A stretch of DNA of 64,000 nt from Cyanobium sp. ATX 6F1 (GCF_024346315.1 NZ_JAGQCS010000002.1:186001-250000); one strand, 5' to 3'; positions 27,011-38,959 are shown, counted from the stretch's first letter. Notes: generated by a model not told the origin, from the letters alone. Made by a program: numbers and translations.

Positions 27011-27211
27011 GTGAGCAGCACAGATTCCGCCCGGGTGATCTCCCCTGAGCTCGATGCCATCGATCTGATGCTGAGGGATCTCCAGACCCGCCACGATGAG
27101 ATCCGTCACCGGGCGGCCTTCCGCGGCTGCACCCATGAGCTGCTGGTGCTGCAGGAGGAGCTGGTGGAGTACCTGCACAGCAAGAGAAGCTCCCTGCAGG
27201 CGTCCGTCTGA
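27011..27211 (+). CDS. Small hypothetical helical protein
   Basis: 66 residues from GTG 27011 (GTG 26996 would add 5). Highly helical and acidic/basic (ELDAIDLMLRDLQTRHDEI, ELLVLQEELVEYLHSKRSS). No family recognised. It sits between the divergent DUF2808 gene and the convergent DedA gene. Confidence 0.6.
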   Translation: MSSTDSARVISPELDAIDLMLRDLQTRHDEIRHRAAFRGCTHELLVLQEELVEYLHSKRSSLQASV

Positions 27212-27220
27212 GGGGCCCGT

Positions 27221-27859
27221 TCAGCCTTCGCTCTCACCATCGAGCAGCCGCGACTGAACACGCGAGATCAGCTTGGGCACCAGGGCCACCACCACGACGA
27301 TCAGCAGGGCCCCGAGGCCGAACTGCACCACCCCGGTGACCATTCGCTCGATCGGGATCCAACGGCCCCCCAGCCAGGCCAGGCTCACCATCGTCGAGGC
27401 CCAGATCAGGGCGCCGAAGAAGTTGCAGACGAAGAATCGCTGGTACGGCATGCCCACGGCACCGGCCATGGGGCCCGCCACCACCCGCAACACGGCCACG
27501 AAACGGCCCAGAAACACCGATTTACCCGCGTGACGCAGGAACTGCACGCGGCGCCGCTCCATCTGCTCCGGGCTCTGGCGCAGGAAGCTGCCCACCTTGA
27601 GGATCAAGCCCCAGCCGGCCCGGCGGCCCACCCAGTAGCCGATGTTGTCGCCGAGCACGGCCCCGGCGGTGGCCGATCCCATCACCCCAAACACATTCAG
27701 CTGACCGCTGCCCGCCGCGTAGCCCCCGAGCAGGGTGATCGTCTCCCCGGGCAGGGGCACCCCGGCGTTCTCCAGCAACATGGCGGTGAACACGACTAAA
27801 TAGCCCCAGCGACTCAGCAGCTCCTGGAGTTGGTCGAGGCTCAGGTCCATGGGCATCAC
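27221..27859 (-). CDS. DedA-family membrane protein
   Basis: 212 residues. The DedA/SNARE-associated pattern is present: LLENAGVPLPGETITLLGG, GDNIGYWVGRRAGWGLILK, FLRHAGKSVFLGRFVAVLR and PMAGAVGMPYQRFFVCNFFG. The family contains undecaprenyl-phosphate and phospholipid flippases that need a proton gradient. The start is one of three close codons (GTG 27859, ATG 27856, ATG 27850). It lies 9 bp beyond the preceding convergent gene. Confidence 0.9.
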   Translation of the reverse strand: MMPMDLSLDQLQELLSRWGYLVVFTAMLLENAGVPLPGETITLLGGYAAGSGQLNVFGVMGSATAGAVLGDNIGYWVGRRAGWGLILKVGSFLRQSPEQMERRRVQFLRHAGKSVFLGRFVAVLRVVAGPMAGAVGMPYQRFFVCNFFGALIWASTMVSLAWLGGRWIPIERMVTGVVQFGLGALLIVVVVALVPKLISRVQSRLLDGESEG

Positions 27860-27868
27860 GATGAACCC

Positions 27869-29164
27869 TCAGACGGGTGCGTTCCGAAAGGGCCTGGGAT
27901 CCTGATCATGGCGGTGCCGGGTGGGAATCGGGCCAGCTTCCTGATCACCGTCCAGGGCAGCGGTACTCTCCAGCACCTGGCGCAGTCGCCGGGCCGCATG
28001 CAGCCCCATGTCCCGGGGCACACTGATGCGCTCGCGCAGGTGGCGCAGGCCGGCGGCGGAGCCGGCGGGGGGCACGCAGAGGGCCTGCGGCGCCAGCAGG
28101 TTGCTCAGAGCGCAGCGCAGGGCCGGCTCAAAACCGTCGTCCCGGAAGGGGTTCACCTGCACGATCGCGAGGCGGTGCTTCAGCACCCGGACCAGGGCTT
28201 CCCGGGCCGCCTCCGGGGGCTCCTCCAGGCTGGTCTCACTGGGCGCCAAGCCATCGGCCAGCCGCTGCCAGCAGAGCCGTTGGCCGGCCTCTCCGCTGGG
28301 ATGGCACGCACCCATCTGGGGAGGCAGATCGTGGACATGGGTGTGGAAATCGCTCTGGGTGCCGAGGTAGGTGGAGCGCCGCTCCAGGGCCCTGAACCAG
28401 GCGTCGATGGCGGGGTTGGCCTGCCGCAGGTCGTAGCCCTTGTAGGCGTAGAGGCTGGCGCTGGCGCGTTCCATGAACGGAACGAAGATCCCGTCGGCCG
28501 CTGAAAACACCGGCAGGAAGAAGGGACCTTCCGTGGCCTCCAACGCCTCGCTCACCGCACTCGCCATGCGCTCGAACTGCTGCTGGGCCAGCTGCCCGTC
28601 GGCCGCGGTGGCGTGGGGAGAGCAAAGCCAATGGCACCAGGCGCGAAAGAAGCGCCGCTCCAGCCGCCGCACGTCCTTCACCGCGGCATCCTCCAGTGAC
28701 ACCCCGAGGGGTCCGAAGGCGGCCTCCAAGGCCAGCAGAATCGCATCGCTTTCGGTGATCAGGCGACCATCGAGCTCCAGGGCGGGAAGCATCCCCGAGG
28801 GCACCCGCTGGCTGTACCAGCTCTCCTTCTCGCCGTAGCAGCGCATCGAGACCTTCTGGACCCGGTAGGGGATGCGCTTCTCCTCCAGCCACAGCCAGAC
28901 CTTCTGGCAGTAGGGGCACCAGGCGTGGTTGTCGCGGTAGAGGGTGACACGCACATCGGCCTCGGAGGCACCGAACAGCCGCAGGCGCGCCTGGGAAGAA
29001 GTAGGACCGTTGACGCGCTCGGGCTCGCTGGGCGCCAGGGCCTCCAGCTCCTCCCAACTCAGGGGCGTCCGGGCCAGGGCCACGGGGGCACCCAGCGCAG
29101 GGGCCCCAGGAAGAGGCGTTTCAGGAACAGGCGTTTCAGGAACAGAAATTTCAGGAACAGCCAT
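27869..29164 (-). CDS. Glutathione S-transferase-like protein with CPYC motif
   Basis: 431 residues. A Pro/Glu/Thr/Val repeat tail (about 1-35) encoded by 15-bp tandem repeats precedes the fold. A thioredoxin-like domain follows with RDNHAWCPYCQKVWLWLEEK (Cys83, Cys86), PSGMLPALELDG and ITESDAILLALE. The rest is helical (GST C-terminal domain; FMERASASLYAYKGYDLR) with an extra C-terminal extension. CPYC suggests a glutaredoxin-like or omega-class redox activity. Its gene ends 10 bp before the DedA start. Confidence 0.82.
   Translation of the reverse strand: MAVPEISVPETPVPETPLPGAPALGAPVALARTPLSWEELEALAPSEPERVNGPTSSQARLRLFGASEADVRVTLYRDNHAWCPYCQKVWLWLEEKRIPYRVQKVSMRCYGEKESWYSQRVPSGMLPALELDGRLITESDAILLALEAAFGPLGVSLEDAAVKDVRRLERRFFRAWCHWLCSPHATAADGQLAQQQFERMASAVSEALEATEGPFFLPVFSAADGIFVPFMERASASLYAYKGYDLRQANPAIDAWFRALERRSTYLGTQSDFHTHVHDLPPQMGACHPSGEAGQRLCWQRLADGLAPSETSLEEPPEAAREALVRVLKHRLAIVQVNPFRDDGFEPALRCALSNLLAPQALCVPPAGSAAGLRHLRERISVPRDMGLHAARRLRQVLESTAALDGDQEAGPIPTRHRHDQDPRPFRNAPV
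29108..29162. repeat. 15-bp tandem repeat in the 5' end of the GST-like gene
   Basis: Three adjacent copies related to AGGAACAGGCGTTTC (29108-29122, 29123-29137, 29138-29152) plus a partial fourth. They encode the PETPV/PEISV tail and keep the frame, so copy number can vary without breaking the gene. Confidence 0.85.
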
Positions 29165-29734
29165 GGCGAACTCGGCAAGCTGTGCACCGTTCTAATCAGC
29201 GCAGCACTGGGGCCGTTCGATCAGGCGCCCAGGCGCAGGGATGCAAGTTGAGAACGTTTTGCAAGACATTCAGCAGGCCGCCTGGGGGTTCGCTGGGCAA
29301 AAGATGAGGAGTTCTGCGGATGTCAAGGTGCGAAGACCCATCCACAAGATCGGCTATTCCATCTTACTTGGAATCAGCCATGGCCAGCTCAAGAACATCA
29401 TCTTGAGCCCCTACCCTCAGTCTGTGTTGAACAGCACACGAAAGGGCCCCAGGGCGGAGCTTACGCGCGAAAGATTCGCCGGGAATCGGATAACGGGATG
29501 TCCCGAAAAAGGCAGTCCATTACAGACTTGATACGTTCAACGCGACGGCGGGCGTCCTTCGATCAACGACAACAAGGTCCTGATCGATCCACAGGCCCAG
29601 ACAACCCTGCAGGGCCGAAAAGAATTTTTGCAAAGTTTTATGTGTTTGCGCTGCGGCAGATCTGCCCCATCTGAGCCAATGTCATACAAATTCCCCCGAT
29701 CCATCTGATAATCGAAGCGTCGAAGCAGGTGCGT
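29165..29734. other. Gap upstream of a sigma-factor gene, no supported gene
   Basis: About 570 bp, more AT-rich than the flanks, between divergent genes. The forward frame starting near 29241 has no family features and unusual codon use. The region probably holds the promoter and leader of the sigma factor; no clear -35/-10 pair could be fixed. Confidence 0.5.
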
Positions 29735-30574
29735 ATGTCATCAGATACTTTTGGCGATTATCTCCATTCCATCGGCCGTATCCCCCTCCTGACCCCGGCG
29801 GAAGAACTGCATCTGGGAACCATTGTCCAACGCTGGCAGCAAGCCACCGGTGAGTGCCGCGATCTGGAACGACGGGGTCGCCGGGCCATGGCCCGGATGG
29901 TGACGGCCAACCTGCGGCTCGTGGTCGCCGTCGTCAAGCGCCACCAGCGCCGCATGGCCCACCTGAACCAGGAGCCAATGGACCTGGTCCAGGCCGGCAA
30001 CATCGGCCTGCTGCGGGCGGTCGAGAAGTTCGATCCCTGCCGCGGCTACAAGTTCTCCACCTACGCCTACTGGTGGATCCGCCAGGCCGTGAGCCGCTAC
30101 CTGCAGGAGCAGGGTGGCGCGATCCGCTTGCCCGTGAACGTGATCGATCTGGCCAGTCGGGCCGAGTCGTTGATGGCGGCCTCCGACCGCAAGCTCAGCT
30201 TCAGGGAGCTGGCGACGCAGCTGGGGGAAACCGAGGCCCGGCTCCAGTTCGCGCTCCACGCCAGCCGCCGCAGCCACACGATTTCACTTGATCAGCAGAC
30301 CGGCAGCGACGGTGAGATGACCCTGCTGGATCTGGTGGCGGATCCCAAGCAACTGGAACCCCAGGACGACTACCACTGGATGCTTGATCACCTGCGGCAG
30401 CTGGACGACCGTGAAGTCAACGTGCTGAAGCTTCGTTACGGCCAGGATCAGCAGCAGTCGTTCGCCAAGGTGGCCCAGCTCAGCGGCCACACCAAAGATC
30501 AGGTGCAGCGGATCGAACGCCACGCCCTCGGCAAACTGCGCCGCCAGCTGACGCCTGTCCTGCATCCGGCCTGA
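29735..30574 (+). CDS. Group 2-like sigma-70 factor
   Basis: 279 residues from ATG 29735 (AGG six bases upstream). Region 1.2 is DYLHSIGRIPLLTPAEELHL, region 2 has MVTANLRLVVAVVKRHQRR, DLVQAGNIGLLRAVEKFDP and KFSTYAYWWIRQAVSR, region 3 GGAIRLPVNVIDL, and region 4 ends with QRIERHALGKLRRQL. All core-binding and -10 contacts look regular. It is a non-essential, SigA-like factor type used by cyanobacteria for stress or light responses. Shares region 1.2 with the other sigma gene 8 kb away. Confidence 0.92.
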   Translation: MSSDTFGDYLHSIGRIPLLTPAEELHLGTIVQRWQQATGECRDLERRGRRAMARMVTANLRLVVAVVKRHQRRMAHLNQEPMDLVQAGNIGLLRAVEKFDPCRGYKFSTYAYWWIRQAVSRYLQEQGGAIRLPVNVIDLASRAESLMAASDRKLSFRELATQLGETEARLQFALHASRRSHTISLDQQTGSDGEMTLLDLVADPKQLEPQDDYHWMLDHLRQLDDREVNVLKLRYGQDQQQSFAKVAQLSGHTKDQVQRIERHALGKLRRQLTPVLHPA

Positions 30575-30998
30575 GCCCTCTCGCCCGTGGAATCGCCAGG
30601 CGCCCCTCCCGCCATCGACCATGCGCTGCGGCTGCGCAGCCTCTGGATCAGCTGGTTCCTGGCCATGCTGTTCCACACCGATCTGGGCTTGATGCCCCTG
30701 TTCCACGGCCAGTCCGTGGAGATCGAAAGCCATGTGGCCAGCGCCAACCTGCCGGCGCTGTTCGCGGCGATGCTGGCCTACATGCTGGTGCCCCTGGCGG
30801 CGCTGGTGCTGATCGCCTACGGCGCCAGCAGCCCCCCGGGCCAAAAGCGGTGGCGGCGCTGGCGGGCCTTGCACTTCGGCCTGAGCGTGCTCTACACGCT
30901 CACCAACCTCGGGCACATGTTGGCGGACATCCTGATCCCCGATGCCCGCGCCGATCAGATCGTGCTCATGGGAGTGATGGTGGTGATCGGCCTGCTGA

Positions 30999-33452
<2,454 letters not shown>

Positions 33453-33541
33453 CCCGGCTGGCTCAGCATGGCGCCAAGAACGGGAACCGACGGCAGAGGT
33501 AGCGTTGCTCTTCTTGTCTCCAGCGGGCTCTCCGCATCTGC

Positions 33542-35419
33542 ATGCCGCAGTCGCTGTTCGAGAGCCTGAAGCGCTCGCTGGTGGGGGATCCGCTGCCCAC
33601 CAGTGCCCATGGCGAGGAACGGCTCAACAACGCCGAAGCGCTCGCGATCCTCAGCTCCGATGCCCTCTCCTCGGTGGCCTACGCCACCCAGGAGATCGTG
33701 CTGGTGCTGGGCGCGGCCGGCGCCGCTGCCCTGGGCTTCACCCTGCCGATCACCGGGCTGATCGTGCTGCTGATGGTGGTGGTGGCGATGAGCTACCGCC
33801 AGACCATCAAGGCCTACCCCCAAGGGGGTGGCTCCTACCGCGTCTCCCACGAGAACCTGGGCCCCCTGCCCGGTCTGGTGGCCGGAGCCTCGCTCTCGAT
33901 CGACTACGTGCTCACCGTGGCGGTGAGTGTGGCGGCGGGCATCTCCGCCCTCACCTCCTATTTCCCCGTGCTGGAAGCCGAGCGGGTGCCGCTGTGCCTG
34001 CTCGCGGTCGTGCTGCTGATGGTGGCCAACCTGCGTGGCCTGCGCTCCAGCGCCAAGCTCATGAGCCTGCCCACCTACCTGTTCATGGTCACGATCTTCG
34101 TTCTGATCGTGGGCGGGCTGGTGAAGGTGGGCCAGGGTGAACTCGCCGCCCTTCCGGAGGCCGAGCAGAGCCTGAAGCTGGCCCAGGCCCATGGCAAGGA
34201 AACGCTGGCCATGGGCAGCTTGCTGCTGATGCGGGCCTTCAGTTCCGGCTGCGCCGCCCTGACCGGGATCGAGGCGATCAGCGACAGCGTCATGGCGTTC
34301 AGGCCGGTGGAATGGCGCAATGCCCGGCGCGTGCTGACGGTGATGGTGCTGCTGCTGGCGAGCATGTTCACCGGCATCAGTGCCCTGGCGCACCAATTAG
34401 GAGTCGTCTACCGGGAGAACGGACCAACGTTGCTCTATCAGATCGGCCAGGCGGTGTTCGGAAACGGCCCGCTGCTGTTCGTGCTGCAGCTCGCCACCCT
34501 GCTGATTCTGCTGTTGGCGGCCAACACCGCCTACGCCGATTTTCCCCGCCTCTCGGCCTTCCTGGCCCAGGACGGCTACATGCCCCGCCAGTTGGCCTCG
34601 CTGGGGGACCGGCTGGTGTTCAGCAACGGCATCTTGATGCTCAGCGCCCTGGCGGGCGCGCTGGTGGTGATCTTCGGCGGCAGCGTCAGCCGCCTGATCC
34701 CCCTGTATGCCGTGGGGGTGTTCACCAGCTTCACCCTCTCCCAGGCCGGCATGGTGGTGCACTGGTGGAAGGAGAAAGGCAAGGGCTGGCTGGGCAAGGC
34801 CCTGGTCAACGGCTTCGGCAGCCTGGTCACGGCGGTGGTGTCGGCGGTGCTGCTGTTCAGCAAGTTCACCCAGGGGGCCTGGCTGGTGGTGGTGGCCGTG
34901 CCCCTGGTGGTGGGGCTGTTTCTGACCATCAAGGCCCACTACCTCCAGGTGGCCAAGCGTTTACGGATGGCGGGCGACGTGCAGCTGCACCTGCCCGATC
35001 CGCCGGCCACCGGCGGGGCTCCGGTGGTGGTGCTGGTGGGCCAGTTGCACCGGGGCAGCTTCGAGGCGATTCGCTACGCCCGCAGCATCGCCGGAGAATT
35101 GGTGGCCGTTCATGTGGACCTGGGGCTGGGCAAGGCCGACGCCTTCCGCGATCAATGGCAGCGCCAGCTGCCCCAGGTGCCGCTCGTGGTGCTGGAGTCG
35201 CCCTTCCGGTCGCTGCAGGCTCCGGTGCTGGATTTCGTGCATCAGTTCGAAATCGACCACCGCAAGGACCGCGACAAGTTCTGCACGGTGGTGCTGCCGG
35301 TGTTCGTCACCCGCCACCGCTGGGAGAACCTGCTGCACAACCAGTCCACGATTTCCCTGCGCAGCGCCCTGCGCCGCCAGGGCACCCGGGTGGTGACCAC
35401 GGTGGGCTTCTATCTCTGA
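33542..35419 (+). CDS. KimA/YdaO-like potassium transporter (APC superfamily)
   Basis: 625 residues, about 12 membrane segments plus a C-terminal cytosolic part. It follows the Bacillus KimA pattern closely: LSSDALSSVAYATQEI, SYRQTIKAYPQGGGSY, SKENLG-like SHENLGPLPGL, AFSSGCAALTGIEAISD, LLAANTAYADFPRLSAFLA, RLVFSNGI and IPLYAVGVFTSFTLSQ. KimA is a high-affinity potassium/proton importer inhibited by c-di-AMP. Many databases label such proteins as amino acid permeases. No ydaO-type riboswitch is apparent in the 89 bp between this gene and the divergent ATPase. Confidence 0.85.
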   Translation: MPQSLFESLKRSLVGDPLPTSAHGEERLNNAEALAILSSDALSSVAYATQEIVLVLGAAGAAALGFTLPITGLIVLLMVVVAMSYRQTIKAYPQGGGSYRVSHENLGPLPGLVAGASLSIDYVLTVAVSVAAGISALTSYFPVLEAERVPLCLLAVVLLMVANLRGLRSSAKLMSLPTYLFMVTIFVLIVGGLVKVGQGELAALPEAEQSLKLAQAHGKETLAMGSLLLMRAFSSGCAALTGIEAISDSVMAFRPVEWRNARRVLTVMVLLLASMFTGISALAHQLGVVYRENGPTLLYQIGQAVFGNGPLLFVLQLATLLILLLAANTAYADFPRLSAFLAQDGYMPRQLASLGDRLVFSNGILMLSALAGALVVIFGGSVSRLIPLYAVGVFTSFTLSQAGMVVHWWKEKGKGWLGKALVNGFGSLVTAVVSAVLLFSKFTQGAWLVVVAVPLVVGLFLTIKAHYLQVAKRLRMAGDVQLHLPDPPATGGAPVVVLVGQLHRGSFEAIRYARSIAGELVAVHVDLGLGKADAFRDQWQRQLPQVPLVVLESPFRSLQAPVLDFVHQFEIDHRKDRDKFCTVVLPVFVTRHRWENLLHNQSTISLRSALRRQGTRVVTTVGFYL

Positions 35420-35472
35420 AGCGTTCACAGGCCAGGGGCTGCCACTGAGCCCTGCTGAGCTGAGCGCCCATG

Positions 35473-35501
35473 AAAAAGGGAGCGGTGCCAGGCACCGCTC
35501 C
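35473..35501 (-). terminator. Rho-independent terminator of the barrel-protein gene
   Basis: Perfect 10-bp stem GGAGCGGTGC / GCACCGCTCC with a 3-base loop (35479-35501). Read on the reverse strand it is followed by a T-run (the A5 at 35473-35477). It lies about 40 bp past the stop of the outer-membrane protein gene. Confidence 0.85.
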
Positions 35502-35539
35502 TGAACTTGCCTCTGGCCCCTGTGGGCCTGGGGCTGGAT

Positions 35540-36343
35540 TCACCAGAGGCCGCGGATGGGCTGGGGTGCGGGAGCGACGTAGGGCTCGGGCTGGGGGGTG
35601 GGAGCCACGTAGGGGGCGGGAGCCGGCTCGGGCTGAACGGCCACGGGGGCTGCTGGAGCACCACCGAAACGGAAGCGGGCACCGAGCTTGGCGCCCCAGT
35701 TGTTGGTGGAGCCGTAGTTGACGTCGGAGCCGTCGAAGCTCGTGGCGCCCTGATACACGCCTTCCAGGAACACATCGGTGTTGCGGCTGGCGGCGTAGGT
35801 GACGCCCACCTTGGCCTGATAGCCGAACAGGCCTTGGTTGTCACTGCTGGTGCGGCCCAGCGGGGTGTTGATGCTGGGGGTGCTGAGGTTGGTGTAGCCG
35901 ATGCCGCCGCCGATGTAGGGGGTCCAACGGCTGTTGGTGGTGATGTCCCAGTAGGCGCTGGCAAGCACGTCGTTCTTGTTGACGATGCCCGAGCTGTCGG
36001 CACTGCCGAAGCCATCCACGCTGATCCGATTGACGCTGCTGCGGCTGTAGCCATAGGTGAGCTCGGTGCGGATGGCGCCGAAGTCGTAGCCGATGCCGGC
36101 CTCACCGGAGAAGCCACCACCCTGCTCGATGTTGCCACTCAGGGGGAAATTGCGGGCATCCCAGCTCAGGTCCTGGGGCCAGCTGGCACCGAGGCCAATG
36201 GTGGCGTACCAGCCGGTGACGTTCGAATAGGACGCGGGAGTGGTGCCCCATTCCTGGGCGCTGGCGGGCTGGGCGGCGAGGGTGCCGCCGATCAGGGCGC
36301 CACCGGCACCGAGCAGAAGCAAAGCCTGAAGAGAGGTACGCAT
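35540..36343 (-). CDS. Outer-membrane beta-barrel protein with Pro-rich tail
   Basis: 267 residues from ATG 36343. Signal peptide (MRTSLQALLLLGAGGALIGG, cleavage near ASAQE), then an eight-strand-like barrel: GWYATIGLGASWPQD, EAGIGYDFGAIRTELTYGYS, TPYIGGGIGYTNLS, YQAKVGVTYAASRN and the closing WGAKLGARFRFG. A repetitive tail rich in PAPAPYVAP and PQPEPYVAP (about 225-265) follows. It resembles OmpA-type N-domains and opacity-like surface proteins. The Pro-rich tail could span peptidoglycan. Confidence 0.82.
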   Translation of the reverse strand: MRTSLQALLLLGAGGALIGGTLAAQPASAQEWGTTPASYSNVTGWYATIGLGASWPQDLSWDARNFPLSGNIEQGGGFSGEAGIGYDFGAIRTELTYGYSRSSVNRISVDGFGSADSSGIVNKNDVLASAYWDITTNSRWTPYIGGGIGYTNLSTPSINTPLGRTSSDNQGLFGYQAKVGVTYAASRNTDVFLEGVYQGATSFDGSDVNYGSTNNWGAKLGARFRFGGAPAAPVAVQPEPAPAPYVAPTPQPEPYVAPAPQPIRGLW

Positions 36344-36517
36344 GGAAAGGTCCAGAACGGTTCTGTTCTCCTTGTATCGAGGTTTACAGCCCCTGACCGG
36401 GGCAACAGTGTCACTGGAAGCGCTGTCACAATCGCGACATAAAACGGTTGGTTTCGAATCCCTTCGCCCCCCCTGCGGCGTCCGTAAAACCAGAGCAGAG
36501 CGTTGGAGGCCCAAGCC

Positions 36518-36769
36518 ATGTTTCTCAAACTGAGCCAGGACGGCAGCCTGGTGGAGCTGTTGGAGCCCGCCCAGCTCTGGGATCCGTTCATCCTTGTGCT
36601 GCAGGGCCGCCTGCATGCGGGGGAGGAACTGCAGGATCCCCAGGGCTTCGCCAAATCCGAGCTGCGCTTCCTCTCGGATGAGCCCCTGCCCCGCTGCTGG
36701 CAGGACCCAGGCTTTCACGCGGCCCTGGGCAAGAAGCTGGCCAGACCAGCCGGCCTGACCACGGCCTGA
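36518..36769 (+). CDS. Small conserved hypothetical protein
   Basis: 83 residues, ATG 36518 with GGAGG 7-8 bp upstream. Begins MFLKLSQDGSLVELLEPAQL and contains LQGRLHAGEELQDP, then AKSELRFLSDEPLPRCW. It looks like a small cyanobacterial conserved protein, with no known function; no membrane or signal region. Confidence 0.78.
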   Translation: MFLKLSQDGSLVELLEPAQLWDPFILVLQGRLHAGEELQDPQGFAKSELRFLSDEPLPRCWQDPGFHAALGKKLARPAGLTTA

Positions 36770-36773
36770 GCCC

Positions 36774-36811
36774 GGGCGACTGGCCCCAGGCGACTGGCCC
36801 CGGGCGACTGG
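36774..36811. repeat. 14-bp tandem repeat between convergent genes
   Basis: Units RGGCGACTGGCCCC at 36774-36787 and 36788-36801 with a partial third at 36802-36811. Non-coding, between the small conserved gene and the CAAD gene. Confidence 0.85.
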
Positions 36812-36824
36812 AGGGAGCCGCGGC

Positions 36825-37307
36825 TCAACCGAGCAGTTGCTTGCGCAACTTGCGGATGCGCACCAGCAGTTCGGCGCGGTTGCGCTGACGCAGGGCAAGG
36901 CGGGCCAGGAACCCCAGCACGCTCACCACCCCCACCAGCTCCAACAGCCCCCCCACCAGGGGAACCTCATCGATGGCTGAAAGGGTGGCCCCGGTGATGC
37001 GCAACAGGAGCACCGCCACCACCGCCAGTGCCAGCACCTGCAGGACCGGCAGGAGATCCCGCAGGGAGCTCAGCTGGAGCGAGCTGATCTGACGCAGGAG
37101 CTCCCGCACCACCGGGTAGGGCAGCCCCGCCCCAGGGGCAGGGGCCGGCCCCGCCGAGGGGGGCTCGGGGAAAACGTCCGGAGTCGCCGCGACGGGCACC
37201 AGGGGACCCTCCTCCGCCAGGGGAATCGAGAGAATCAAGCGTTCGGGAGCCGGGGCCTCGCCAGGCTCCCCGCCGGCGGGGGCGGGATCGGAGAAGGGCA
37301 GCACCAC
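36825..37307 (-). CDS. CAAD-domain (CURT1-like) membrane protein
   Basis: 160 residues from GTG 37307. A Pro/Ala/Glu-rich N-terminal half is followed by an amphipathic region (VVRELLRQISSLQL), two close membrane helices (LLPVLQVLALAVVAVLLLR; VGGLLELVGVVSVLGFLARL) and a basic C-terminal helix (RAELLVRIRKLRKQLLG). The TLSAIDEVPLVGGLLELVG signature is that of the CAAD domain, which anchors some cyanobacterial aminoacyl-tRNA synthetases and is related to the thylakoid-curving CURT1 proteins. It follows cysK by 6 bp. Confidence 0.85.
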   Translation of the reverse strand: MVLPFSDPAPAGGEPGEAPAPERLILSIPLAEEGPLVPVAATPDVFPEPPSAGPAPAPGAGLPYPVVRELLRQISSLQLSSLRDLLPVLQVLALAVVAVLLLRITGATLSAIDEVPLVGGLLELVGVVSVLGFLARLALRQRNRAELLVRIRKLRKQLLG

Positions 37308-37313
37308 GGGCTT

Positions 37314-38294
37314 TCAGACGGCCGCCAGGCCCTTCTCGTTGAAGACCCCTTCAAACAGCACCGAGCTGAGGTAGCGCTCGCCGGAATCAGGAAGGACCAC
37401 CACGATCGTCTTGCCGGCGTAGGCGGGTTCCTGGGCCAGGCGCACCGCAACGACCGTGGCTGCCCCGCAGGAGATGCCCGCCAGGATGCCCTCCTCACGG
37501 GCGAGACGCCGAGCCATGGCGACGGCTTCCTCGTCGCTCACCTGCTCGATCCGGTCCACCAGATCGAGATCGAGGTTGTCCGGCACGAAACCGGCGCCGA
37601 TGCCCTGGATCTTGTGGGGACCGGGCTTGATCGGCTCACCCGCCTTGGTCTGGCTGATCACCGGGCTGTTGATCGGCTCAACGGCCACGGACACCAGGGG
37701 CTTGCCCAGGGTGTGCTTGATGTAGCGGCTGACGCCGGTGATGGTGCCGCCGGTGCCCACCCCGGACACGAACACGTCGACATCGCCATCGGTCTGCTCC
37801 CAGATCTCCGGGCCGGTGGTGTCGTGGTGCACCTGGGGATTGGCGGGATTGGCGAACTGCTGCAGCAGCACGTAGCGATCGGGGTCGGAGGCGGCGATGG
37901 CCTGGGCTCGGGAGACCGCACCGCTCATGCCCAGGCGGCCTTCGGTGAGCTCCAGGTGGGCCCCGTAGGCGGTGAGCAACTTGCGCCGTTCGAGGCTCAT
38001 CGTCTCCGGCATCGTCAAGGTGAGCCGGATGCCGCGGGAGGCGGCGACGAAGGCCAGGGCGATGCCGGTGTTGCCGCTGGTGGGCTCGATCAGTTCCTTG
38101 CCGGGGCCGAGCAGCCCATCCTTTTCGGCCTGCCAGATCATCGCCGCCCCGATGCGGCACTTGACCGAATAGGCGGGGTTGCGGCCTTCAATCTTGGCCA
38201 GCACCCGCGCCTGGGCGTCGCCGACGACGCGGTTGAGCTGCACCAGGGGGGTGTGGCCGATGCTCAGGCTGTTGTCAGCGAAGACGGCGCCCAT
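37314..38294 (-). CDS. cysK: Cysteine synthase A (O-acetylserine sulfhydrylase)
   Basis: 326 residues. Makes cysteine from O-acetylserine and sulfide with PLP. The N-terminus [14 protein letters not shown], the Schiff-base lysine in [11 protein letters not shown] (Lys45), the substrate loop [11 protein letters not shown], the phosphate loop [15 protein letters not shown] and [11 protein letters not shown] are all as in functional CysK. An extra in-frame codon (37295-38297) precedes the ATG. Downstream, the CAAD gene is in the same transcript, probably by chance of organisation. Confidence 0.95.
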   Translation of the reverse strand: MGAVFADNSLSIGHTPLVQLNRVVGDAQARVLAKIEGRNPAYSVKCRIGAAMIWQAEKDGLLGPGKELIEPTSGNTGIALAFVAASRGIRLTLTMPETMSLERRKLLTAYGAHLELTEGRLGMSGAVSRAQAIAASDPDRYVLLQQFANPANPQVHHDTTGPEIWEQTDGDVDVFVSGVGTGGTITGVSRYIKHTLGKPLVSVAVEPINSPVISQTKAGEPIKPGPHKIQGIGAGFVPDNLDLDLVDRIEQVSDEEAVAMARRLAREEGILAGISCGAATVVAVRLAQEPAYAGKTIVVVLPDSGERYLSSVLFEGVFNEKGLAAV

Positions 38295-38437
38295 CAAATG
38301 GTCGTGGTAGGTGAGCGCACCCTAAGGGAGCCCTCCGGCTCGGGCCAAGACCGGCTGTCAAGTCAGGCAGACACCACCTGCAGGCGTTGCGGAGCCGTAC
38401 ATTTCAGCGATTCCGGTCCCGCAAGGAGTCGCCAGCG

Positions 38438-38959
38438 ATGGGCCTCAGCGCACTGCAGCACGGTGGAGCGGCGGTGCTGCCACTGCTGCTGCTGTCGATC
38501 GTGGTCGTGGCCATCGGGATCGATCGGGCCCGTTACTGGAAGGTTCAGGGCCTCGGCCCGGCCCGGGCCGAACGGCTGCTGGCGGAGGCGCTCCAGGGCA
38601 GCTCGGACCCTGGCCAGTCACGGCTGCGTCAGGAGCTGCTGCTGCGCCAACTGGAACGCCAGGGCGCCAGCGGCGAAGCCGTGCTGGAAGCCGCCGCTGT
38701 GATCGGCCCCCTGCTGGGCCTGATCGGCACCGTTGCCGGGCTGATCCGGGCCCTGGCGGAGCTGGGCCCCCAGCTGGTGCTGCCCAGCGGCGGCGCCAGC
38801 CTGACCAGCTACTCCCAGGTGCTGGTGAGCACTCTGCTGGGGCTGGTGGTGGCCTTGATCGCCACCGTGGTGCTGCGCACCAACCGGGGCCTGCGCCTGC
38901 GGCAGCGGCAGCAGCTCGAAACCGCCGGCTTGCGCCTCGCCCTGGAGGCTCAGCCGTGA
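38438..38959 (+). CDS. ExbB/TolQ/MotA-type proton channel
   Basis: 173 residues, ATG 38438 with AAGGAG upstream. First membrane helix AAVLPLLLLSIVVVAIGIDRARY, a cytosolic helical part, then the paired helices AAAVIGPLLGLIGTVAGLI and VLVSTLLGLVVALIATVVL that line the ExbB channel; GPLLGLIGTVxGLI is the family signature. It should use the proton gradient to drive an ExbD/TonB-like partner. First gene of a four-gene operon; overlaps the next by 4 bp. Confidence 0.85.
   Translation: MGLSALQHGGAAVLPLLLLSIVVVAIGIDRARYWKVQGLGPARAERLLAEALQGSSDPGQSRLRQELLLRQLERQGASGEAVLEAAAVIGPLLGLIGTVAGLIRALAELGPQLVLPSGGASLTSYSQVLVSTLLGLVVALIATVVLRTNRGLRLRQRQQLETAGLRLALEAQP

Noticed and set aside
29241..29531. 96-codon forward frame upstream of a sigma gene
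   Set aside because: No recognisable domain, poor codon use, likely promoter region.
33453..33541. c-di-AMP (ydaO) riboswitch ahead of the KimA-like gene
   Set aside because: Only about 90 bp separate the divergent genes, and the conserved riboswitch elements are not visible.
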